From NCBI GenBank assembly GCA_040880545.1, contig JBBDIE010000126.1:1-20402 (forward strand): DNA of 20,402 bases, written 5' to 3'. How positions within the stretch are numbered: position 1 is the first letter of the stretch; every line of letters starts with the position of its first letter. The translations under genes and the position numbers were made by a program. The notes under the pieces are model-generated. The model saw only the letters and a program-made list of their open reading frames with translations, did no database searches and had not been told where the DNA came from. The stretch is from M55B112 sp040880545 (GTDB lineage: Bacteria > Bacteroidota > Bacteroidia > Bacteroidales > GCA-2748055). This document shows positions 14,910 through 20,402 of the stretch, piece after piece.

Positions 14910-15725
14910 TTAATTATTTGATGTGTACGATTCTAAACTTTTTTGTGTAGCACTGAACATCCTTTCCGCATCTTTCTTGTATTTGCTCTCAGGAAATTCT
15001 GATTTAAATGAAAGGTATTCGTCGGCGGCAGACTGCAGCCGCTCTTTCTTCTTGCTTTCAATACTGTTGTCGGCAAGCAGGTAACTGGATCGGAGTATCA
15101 GGTAGAGTACCTCTTCCCTGTATTTTGTATCCGGATATTCTTCAAGGCTGTTGCGCAAGGCGGTTATGGCCGATTTATAGTACCCCAGGTCGTAATACAA
15201 CTTGGCGCTGTTGTAAGATTTCTCAACGATCTTATCGCCCAGCTCGGCGATCAGAAGTTTACATTGCTCCACCTTATCAGAGGCGGGGTATTTGACCATA
15301 TACATTTTGAAAGCATTGATCGCTTTAAAAGTGGATTCCTGGTCCAGGTCAGGACGGGGAGAAAGCATATAAAAACAATACGCAGTCATGAATTCACTCT
15401 CTTCCAGATAATTGCTGCTGGAATAGGTGGTTGCCAGTTCATTGAAGTAATGACCGGCCAGGATATAATCTCTTTGTCCGTAGTAGCTCATAGCCTGATA
15501 ATACTTTACGGTATCGGCCTTGGTTGTACCCCGATATATCTGAACCACCTGATCAAGCAACGTTGCCGCCTTCACATATTCCCCGTCCTCGTAATAGGCC
15601 AGGGCTTTGTCATATTTCACCGGATAATCCCTGCTTTTCAGGATTTTTTCATATTCACCACACCCTGTCAGCAACAAAATTGTTGCCAATATCATACTAA
15701 CCTTTTGTAACCCTGATTTTAACAT
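14910..15725 (-). CDS. bamD: Outer-membrane assembly lipoprotein BamD
   Basis: The 271-residue lipoprotein is a scaffold of the BAM complex, which inserts beta-barrel proteins into the outer membrane. I choose ATG at 15725, giving MLKSGLQKVSMILATILLLTGC with a lipobox LLTGC; the frame is open further upstream to 15764 but those 13 residues would spoil the signal peptide. After CGEYEKILKSRDYPVKYDKA come tetratricopeptide-like repeats (KALAYYEDGEYVKAATLLDQ, YYGQRDYILAGHYFNELATT, YYDLGYYKSAITALRNSLEE), and FPESKYKKDAERMF at the end, all typical of BamD. It is the first gene of the bamD-rpoZ-coaBC-porD-recN unit. No convincing promoter was found; the one good -7 match (TATTTTTG, 15737 to 15730) is too close to the start codon. 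Confidence 0.92.
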   Translation of the reverse strand: MLKSGLQKVSMILATILLLTGCGEYEKILKSRDYPVKYDKALAYYEDGEYVKAATLLDQVVQIYRGTTKADTVKYYQAMSYYGQRDYILAGHYFNELATTYSSSNYLEESEFMTAYCFYMLSPRPDLDQESTFKAINAFKMYMVKYPASDKVEQCKLLIAELGDKIVEKSYNSAKLYYDLGYYKSAITALRNSLEEYPDTKYREEVLYLILRSSYLLADNSIESKKKERLQSAADEYLSFKSEFPESKYKKDAERMFSATQKSLESYTSNN

Positions 15726-16007
15726 TGCGCAAAAATACAATAAATGAATGAATAAATAAAACAAAAATCTTCGTTAACCGGACCGTACAATCTGACTTGC
15801 CATCTGTTTGCTCCTGCAAGTAAAATCAACGGAAAACCGAAGCTATTAACCAAACGCTAAAATACACATCAAATTTCAAACCAAAATGTTAAATGATATT
15901 AAATCTCATTATAGAAATTTTACGTATGTGAGTCGGACCAAAAGTCCCGGGAATTTAACCACCGTCGTCCTCCGTAGCTTTAGTGGAGGAGGATTAAATG
16001 ATCTTAA
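15726..16007. other. Intergenic region between divergent bamD and the alpha-oxoamine synthase gene
   Basis: No gene is seen. The bamD side is AT-rich and must hold that operon's promoter. The far side carries a hairpin, TCCTCC (15968-15973) with GGAGGA (15985-15990), which looks like a dispersed repeat, and then the promoter at 16008. Confidence 0.5.
15968..15990. repeat. REP-like hairpin TCCTCC / GGAGGA
   Basis: A 6-bp perfect stem extendable by two G-T pairs, with GTAGCTTTAGT between the arms. The form CCTCCGTAGC-TTTAG-TGGAGG resembles short dispersed palindromes I recall from Bacteroidota intergenic DNA. It lies 18 bases before the -33 box of the next gene. A role as terminator or dispersed repeat is inferred. 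Confidence 0.5.
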
Positions 16008-16038
16008 TTTGTCATCATGGTAAAAAACAGTAAATTTG
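16008..16038 (+). promoter_or_regulatory. Bacteroidota-type promoter of the gene at 16069
   Basis: TTTG (16008-16011), a spacer of exactly 19 bases and TAAATTTG (16031-16038) match the published Bacteroidota consensus TTTG-N19-TAnnTTTG without a mismatch. Transcription would begin near 16045, leaving a leader of about 24 A/T-rich bases before the GTG start at 16069. This also supports that start, since upstream in-frame codons would lie before the transcript. Confidence 0.75.
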
Positions 16039-16068
16039 TATCATTATTAACCAATAAAAATTTGAGTA

Positions 16069-17325
16069 GTGGATATTTTCGAAAGAATTACTACCGACAG
16101 GGGCCCACTCGGCCAATACCAGAAGGCTGGACACGGCTATTTTGCCTTTCCCAAGCTGGAGGGAGAGATATCTTCGCGGATGAAATTTCGCGGAAAAGAG
16201 GTGTTGACCTGGAGCCTGAATAATTATCTCGGACTTGCAAACCACCCTGATGTGCGTAAAGCAGATGCTGATGCTGCTGCGGAATATGGAATGGCTTACC
16301 CGATGGGTGCAAGGATGATGTCCGGACAGACACGGAAACACGAAGAACTGGAAAGAGCCCTGGCAGAATTTGTTCAAAAGGAAGATGCGTTCCTGCTGAA
16401 CTATGGTTACCAGGGGATGGCATCGATCATTGATGCTATGACCACAAGAAACGATGTAATCGTTTATGACTCTGAAGCGCATGCCTGTATTCTCGATGGT
16501 ATGAGGATGTCGCTGGCGAAGCGGTTTGTATTCCCGCACAACAACATGGAAAACCTGGAAAAGCAGCTTGAGCGTGCAACCAAACGTGCACAGCAACAGG
16601 GCGGCGGGGTACTTGTAATTACAGAAGGTGTATTTGGCATGGCAGGTGACCTTGGTAATCTGAAGGCCATTACAGCCATGAAGGACAAATTCGACTTCCG
16701 CCTGCTGGTGGATGATGCACATGGCTTCGGAACCATGGGGGCCACCGGCATTGGAACCGGGGAATATTTTGGAGTCCAGGATAAAATTGATCTGTTCTTC
16801 TCCACCTTTGCAAAATCAATGGCCGGAATCGGCGGATTTGTTGCAAGCAAGAAAGAGGTGGTCGATTTCCTGAGGTACAACATGCGATCACAGACTTTTG
16901 CCAAATCACTGCCCATGCCCATGGTTATTGGCGCTTTGAAAAGGCTTGAGATGCTGCGCACCATGCCGGAGATCAGAACCAAATTATGGGAAGTCGTAAA
17001 TGCACTCCATGAAGGACTAAAAGAGAACGGATTCGATATCGGTGTAACCGAATCACCCGTAACTCCGGTGTACATGCATGGTGGCCTGGTAGAGGCAACC
17101 AACCTGATCCTTGATTTGCGGGAGAATTACAATATCTTCTGCTCCATGGTGATCTATCCTGTGATCCCGAAAGGGGACATATTACTCAGGTTGATCCCAA
17201 CAGCAGTGCACACCCTGGATGATGTGAAAGAGACGATTGCTGCATTCAAGGAATGTAATGCAAAACTGAAAATGGGTGAGTACAAAACAGAAACTTTCCA
17301 GGATATTTCAAAACTGAGAGTGTAA
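16069..17325 (+). CDS. Alpha-oxoamine synthase family PLP enzyme (possible long-chain-base synthase)
   Basis: The 418-residue fold-type I PLP enzyme belongs to the group that joins an amino acid to an acyl thioester with loss of CO2 (serine palmitoyltransferase, 2-amino-3-ketobutyrate CoA ligase, 8-amino-7-oxononanoate synthase, cysteate acyltransferase). Visible are NNYLGLANHPDV, the stacking His138 in YDSEAHACILDG, Asp215 and His218 in LLVDDAHGFG, and Lys249 in STFAKSMAGIGGF as the cofactor-binding lysine. No biotin or threonine genes are nearby. Bacteroidota have several paralogues, one making sphingolipid bases and one making the sulfonolipid capnine; I favour such a lipid role but cannot choose between them. 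The start is GTG (16069), backed by the promoter and by MDIFERITTDRGPLGQY, common for this subfamily. It is monocistronic and ends at a strong terminator. Confidence 0.85.
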   Translation: MDIFERITTDRGPLGQYQKAGHGYFAFPKLEGEISSRMKFRGKEVLTWSLNNYLGLANHPDVRKADADAAAEYGMAYPMGARMMSGQTRKHEELERALAEFVQKEDAFLLNYGYQGMASIIDAMTTRNDVIVYDSEAHACILDGMRMSLAKRFVFPHNNMENLEKQLERATKRAQQQGGGVLVITEGVFGMAGDLGNLKAITAMKDKFDFRLLVDDAHGFGTMGATGIGTGEYFGVQDKIDLFFSTFAKSMAGIGGFVASKKEVVDFLRYNMRSQTFAKSLPMPMVIGALKRLEMLRTMPEIRTKLWEVVNALHEGLKENGFDIGVTESPVTPVYMHGGLVEATNLILDLRENYNIFCSMVIYPVIPKGDILLRLIPTAVHTLDDVKETIAAFKECNAKLKMGEYKTETFQDISKLRV

Positions 17326-17347
17326 GTTTTTGTATGTTCTGTCATAG

Positions 17348-17383
17348 AAAAAAAAGCCGGTGAAATTTCACCGGCTTTTTTTT
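17348..17383. terminator. Bidirectional rho-independent terminator between convergent genes
   Basis: A8, then the perfect 20-base palindrome GCCGGTGAAATTTCACCGGC (17356-17375), then T8. Read on either strand this is a GC-rich stem followed by eight U. It serves both the synthase gene ending at 17325 and trxB ending at 17407. Confidence 0.95.
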
Positions 17384-17406
17384 ATAGAGTTCCGAGTTCC
17401 AACTGT

Positions 17407-18411
17407 TTATTCCAGTTCACCAAGGTATCGTTCGGCATCCAGGGCTGCCATACAGCCTGTTCCGGCTGCGGTAACCGCCTGGCGATATATATGGTCCTGC
17501 AAATCTCCCGAGGCAAATACACCCGGTATATTGGTTTTGGTGGATCCTGGATCAGTATAAACATATCCGGTTTCATCCATCTCCAGAATGTCTTTAAATA
17601 TTTCCGAATTGGGTGTATGTCCAATGGCGAGAAAAAATCCGTCGATATCCACAGAAACGATCTCCTCGTCTGCTTCCCCCTTATGCTTATATAGCTCTAT
17701 GGACTGCACCACTTTATCGCCTTTCAACTCTTTGGTTTCGTGTTTCCAGAGAATCTCAATATTTTCGGTTCTGAATACCCTGGCCTGCATGGCCTTTGAG
17801 GCACGCAATTCATCACGACGCACGATCATGTACACCTTTTTACATATCCCGGCCAGGTAGGTAGCTTCCTCTGCGGCTGTATCACCGCCACCCACAACGG
17901 CCACAACTTTGTCCTTAAAGAAAAAACCGTCGCAAGTGGCACATGCAGAAACGCCGTTGCCCTTGAACTTCTCTTCAGATTCCAGTCCCAGGTATTTTGC
18001 TGTTGCCCCGGTTGCCAGGATCACTGAATCGGCAGAGATCACTTTATTGTCGTCGATGGTGACTTTCTTCACCTTGTTACTGAAATCCACCGCAGTTGCC
18101 ATTCCAAACCGTACCTCGGTACCAAATCGTGTTGCCTGTTTCTCCAGGTCGCCCATCATCGCTGTTCCGTCAACACCATCGGGATAGCCAGGGAAATTAT
18201 CTACCTCGGTGGTTGTGGTTAACTGCCCCCCCATCTCCATACCGGTGTACATGACCGGCTTAAGGTTGGCGCGCGCAGCATATATAGCTGCGGTATAACC
18301 AGCCGGTCCCGAACCAAGAATCAGACATCTCACATGTTCTGAAACTTCACCCGGATCAGATTTTTTCCTGGCTTTTGACTCCGTTTCGTCCATTGGTTTA
18401 AATAATTCCAT
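17407..18411 (-). CDS. trxB: Thioredoxin-disulfide reductase
   Basis: The 334-residue FAD enzyme uses NADPH to reduce thioredoxin. FAD site GSGPAGYTAAIYAARA begins near residue 33, the GGQLTTTTEVDNFPGYPDG segment follows, the redox pair is Cys157-Ala-Thr-Cys160, the NADPH site is VVGGGDTAAEEATYLA near 172, and VRRDELRAS gives the arginines for NADPH specificity. The C-terminal GVFASGDLQDHIYRQAVTAAGTGCMAAL closes the FAD site. There are about 25 charged residues before the family core (MELFKPMDETESKARKKSDP), not found in E. coli TrxB; a start at Met7 (18393) would shorten this to 19. The gene stands alone, convergent with the synthase gene and divergent from the NIPSNAP gene. Confidence 0.95.
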   Translation of the reverse strand: MELFKPMDETESKARKKSDPGEVSEHVRCLILGSGPAGYTAAIYAARANLKPVMYTGMEMGGQLTTTTEVDNFPGYPDGVDGTAMMGDLEKQATRFGTEVRFGMATAVDFSNKVKKVTIDDNKVISADSVILATGATAKYLGLESEEKFKGNGVSACATCDGFFFKDKVVAVVGGGDTAAEEATYLAGICKKVYMIVRRDELRASKAMQARVFRTENIEILWKHETKELKGDKVVQSIELYKHKGEADEEIVSVDIDGFFLAIGHTPNSEIFKDILEMDETGYVYTDPGSTKTNIPGVFASGDLQDHIYRQAVTAAGTGCMAALDAERYLGELE

Positions 18412-18596
18412 ATTTTTATAATTACATTTTTTAATCGGACATTAAATCTACAAAATCAATACCAATATTATACATTGTCAATTATTGATAACAGCCAGAC
18501 AAAGTTACGGTAAATGATTATCAAATGTGATTATTGTTACTGACAAGACGGCAGAAAAAAAATTTATTATATTTAAAAAACCTAAAATCTTTCAAT

Positions 18597-19370
18597 ATGA
18601 AACAATCTGTAATCGTCTGTAGTGTGTTATTGATCATGATCCTTACATCCTGTAACAGGCCCCGGCAACCAGAGATTTACCAGCTGAAAACTTACATTCT
18701 GGAAAATTCTCAACAGGAATCTGTGGTTGACAACTACCTTGAAACGGCTTATCTTCCGGCGCTGCACAGGGCGGGAATTGAAAAGGCAGGGGTATTTAAG
18801 CCCATCGACAGAAAGAGCGACAGCAACAATTATATCATGGTCTTCATACCATTTAGTTCCACCGTTCAATTTGAGGAACTTCCGGATATCCTGGACCTGG
18901 ACGAGGCATATCTTAGTGCAGGTAAGGAATACCTGGAGGCCCCCCACGATCAACCTCCCTATGTACGAATAGAGAGTGTACTCTTACGAGCTTTCAGCGG
19001 ATTTGCTGAATTCAGGGAACCCGATCTTGCGTCACCAGTTACCGACAGGGTTTATGAACTCCGGAGCTATGAGAGTGCCACGGAAAGAATTCACCAGCGC
19101 AAAGTTGAGATGTTCAATGAAGGGGAATCGGATCTCTTTGTTGAACTGGGGTTCGAACCTATGTTTTTCGGAGAAGTTATTTCGGGTGGACAAATGCCCA
19201 ATCTGATCTACATGACCTGTCATGAAGATGAATATACCCAGTCGGAGAACTGGAATTCATTCGGGGAGCATCCCGATTGGATTGCAATGAAAAGGTTGGA
19301 AAGATATCGGAATACGGTATCGCACATCGACAAATACCTGTTACATCCGACACCATATTCAGATCTGTAA
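18597..19370 (+). CDS. NIPSNAP-family lipoprotein
   Basis: The 257-residue product starts with a lipoprotein signal, MKQSVIVCSVLLIMILTSCN, with Cys19 as the lipid-attachment residue. The frame is open to an ATG at 18534, but those 21 residues are basic and precede the signal, so 18597 is chosen. Two ferredoxin-like NIPSNAP halves follow: EIYQLKTYILENSQQ near residue 28, and VYELRSYESATERIHQRKVE near 150, the latter with the FGEVISG-PNLIYM pattern and a HPDWIAMKR segment. NIPSNAP proteins are poorly understood; exported versions are common in Bacteroidota and Planctomycetota next to catabolic genes. It is followed after 101 bases by the exported RraA-like gene on the same strand. Confidence 0.88.
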   Translation: MKQSVIVCSVLLIMILTSCNRPRQPEIYQLKTYILENSQQESVVDNYLETAYLPALHRAGIEKAGVFKPIDRKSDSNNYIMVFIPFSSTVQFEELPDILDLDEAYLSAGKEYLEAPHDQPPYVRIESVLLRAFSGFAEFREPDLASPVTDRVYELRSYESATERIHQRKVEMFNEGESDLFVELGFEPMFFGEVISGGQMPNLIYMTCHEDEYTQSENWNSFGEHPDWIAMKRLERYRNTVSHIDKYLLHPTPYSDL

Positions 19371-19471
19371 TCCAACCATATAAAATACATGTCGGGAATC
19401 GGATATAGATGGGAAATAACGGTAATGCCGTACCCGGAATGCAGAATTATAACAATTAAAAACTACAGAAT

Positions 19472-20272
19472 ATGAAAACTACCATGATGAAACTAACTTT
19501 ATTACTATCACTGACAGCGATGCTGATCAGCCCGGTCAATGCCCAGGAGGGTTCAACACTTTCGGATGAACAGATCCTGGTACTTTATGAGGGTCTGCGT
19601 GTGGCAGACGTGTCAGATGGCATGGATATGGTGGGCCTGCGGGACCTGGGATTACTGGATCAATCGATTGTGGCACTCTGGAAGGATATTGAGGATTTGA
19701 CACATATATTCAGGGGAATAGCTGTAACGGCGAGGTATGTGCCTACGAACAGGGTCGTTAAAAATCCCATGGGTCCGGATGAATTCCGGGAATGGGAAGG
19801 CAGCTGGTACGGGAACATCAGTCCTGAACCCTGGGTTGAGGAGTTGGGCAAAGGATCGGTTGTGGTACTGGATGTAAACGGTGATGGAGATGTTGGTTCG
19901 GTTGGTTCATTTAACAGCATGTTGTACATTGAGAAAGGTGCCGTGGGTATTGTCTCCAACGGTGGCATCAGGGATACGGACGAGGTAATCAAGCAGCGGA
20001 TCCCGGTCTACCTGGACATGGACAACCGGGGCCGCGGCATCAGGCCGGGCAGGAACGAACTGGAGTCATTCAACAAGCCGGTGACCATTGCGGGGGTACT
20101 TATTAATCCGGGCGATGTGATTGTTGCCGATGGAGACGGGGTGATCTGTGTACCCCGGGAGTATGCAGAGAAGGTGGCTGTATTTGCACATGCCATACTG
20201 AAACAGGACAAAGAATCGAGAAGGCGAATGTACGAAGTACTGGGGTTGGAGATGGACGAGACGGTGGAATAG
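19472..20272 (+). CDS. Exported RraA-family protein
   Basis: The 266-residue protein carries a signal peptide (MKTTMMKLTLLLSLTAMLIS then PVNAQ, cleavage after Ala24 or Gln25), so the product leaves the cytoplasm. The mature part is the RraA / 4-hydroxy-4-methyl-2-oxoglutarate aldolase fold: SVVVLDVNGDGDVGSVGSFN, then GAVGIVSNGGIRDTDEV with Arg167-Asp168, the metal and substrate pair of the aldolases, then GDVIVADGDGVICVPREYAE. The C-terminal RRRMYEVLGLEMDETVE is typical of one subfamily. Cytoplasmic RraA binds RNase E and cannot be the model for an exported form; an aldolase or decarboxylase on a small oxo-acid is more likely, but no substrate is known. ATG at 19484 is an alternative start. 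It probably shares a message with the NIPSNAP gene. Confidence 0.9.
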   Translation: MKTTMMKLTLLLSLTAMLISPVNAQEGSTLSDEQILVLYEGLRVADVSDGMDMVGLRDLGLLDQSIVALWKDIEDLTHIFRGIAVTARYVPTNRVVKNPMGPDEFREWEGSWYGNISPEPWVEELGKGSVVVLDVNGDGDVGSVGSFNSMLYIEKGAVGIVSNGGIRDTDEVIKQRIPVYLDMDNRGRGIRPGRNELESFNKPVTIAGVLINPGDVIVADGDGVICVPREYAEKVAVFAHAILKQDKESRRRMYEVLGLEMDETVE

Positions 20273-20301
20273 AACATAGGAGATTTTAATATCAATTATC
20301 C

Positions 20302-20332
20302 TTTCCCAATTCGCCAGAATTAACTATTTTCG
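20302..20332 (+). promoter_or_regulatory. Candidate promoter of tRNA-Pro
   Basis: TTTC (20302-20305), 19 bases, then TATTTTCG (20325-20332) follow the Bacteroidota promoter layout with one mismatch in each box. The predicted start is a few bases before the tRNA at 20348. Confidence 0.4.
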
Positions 20333-20347
20333 CGTTCACATTTTGTG

Positions 20348-20402
20348 CGGGGTGTAGCTCAGTCCGGTTTAGAGTACTCGTCTGGGGGGCGAGGGGTCGG
20401 AA
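20348..20402 (+). tRNA. tRNA-Pro (anticodon GGG), 5' part, cut by window end
   Basis: The acceptor strand CGGGGTG is followed by TA, a D arm (GCTC ... GAGT), and an anticodon arm CTCGT-CTGGGGG-GCGAG whose loop places GGG at positions 34-36 after U33. The sequence ends in the variable region/T arm at GGGGTCGGAA, so the T arm and 3' acceptor strand lie outside. The start fits proline tRNA, which pairs C1 with G72. Confidence 0.9.

Noticed and set aside
15726..15764. Upstream start for bamD at 15764
   Set aside because: It would place 13 hydrophobic residues (MFYLFIHLLYFCA) before a good lipoprotein signal; 15725 gives a normal signal peptide.
16015..16722. 235-codon frame on the minus strand opposite the alpha-oxoamine synthase gene
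   Set aside because: Shadow frame: the plus-strand gene has all family motifs and a promoter, whereas this one has a Cys/His-rich unstructured composition.
18534..18596. Upstream start for the NIPSNAP gene at 18534
   Set aside because: The 21 extra residues are basic and precede a complete lipoprotein signal.

Overview
The window reads as chromosome of a Bacteroidota bacterium, most likely a Bacteroidales/Marinilabiliales-type environmental or marine member (inference). The grounds are a SusC/SusD pair, a PorD (DUF4835) type IX secretion protein, a Bacteroidota-type FabI, promoters of the TTTG-N19-TAnnTTTG form, and A-rich leaders in place of Shine-Dalgarno sites. Most of it is housekeeping sequence. 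I see no phage, transposase, CRISPR array or defence island.

Layout, left to right. (1) 1-3507, minus strand: a SusC TonB-dependent receptor followed by the start of its SusD lipoprotein, which runs off the left edge; a 720-bp AT-rich leader lies upstream of susC. (2) 4228-4926, plus: a small secreted protein of unknown function. (3) 4927-5550: a gene-free island of repeats and hairpins, bounded by two direct copies of a ~110-bp repeat. (4) 5551-9715, minus: ftcD, hutI and a DUF819 membrane protein, i.e. the lower half of histidine degradation plus a putative transporter; hutH and hutU are absent. (5) 9820-10701, minus: fabI. (6) 10787-15725, minus: a compact operon transcribed bamD - rpoZ - coaBC - porD - recN, with gaps of a few bases or overlapping stop/start codons. 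coaBC is interrupted by a one-base frame shift at a run of ten A. (7) 16069-17325, plus: an alpha-oxoamine synthase behind a textbook Bacteroidota promoter, possibly for sphingolipid or sulfonolipid bases. It is convergent with trxB (17407-18411, minus), and a perfect 36-nt bidirectional terminator lies between them. (8) 18597-20272, plus: a NIPSNAP lipoprotein and an exported RraA-family protein, probably one unit. (9) 20348 to the end: the 5' part of a tRNA-Pro(GGG) gene.

How the genes fit together. Cell-envelope functions dominate: SusCD uptake, BamD outer-membrane assembly, PorD secretion, FabI fatty-acid synthesis and a lipid-base synthase. CoaBC supplies coenzyme A, the source of the acyl-carrier arm. 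HutI and FtcD turn imidazolonepropionate into glutamate and a folate-bound one-carbon unit. The points most worth a second look are the A10 slip site in coaBC together with changed CoaC active-site residues, the mosaic repeat island with competing hairpins, the DUF819-hut linkage, and the exported NIPSNAP/RraA pair. None clearly amounts to a new system.
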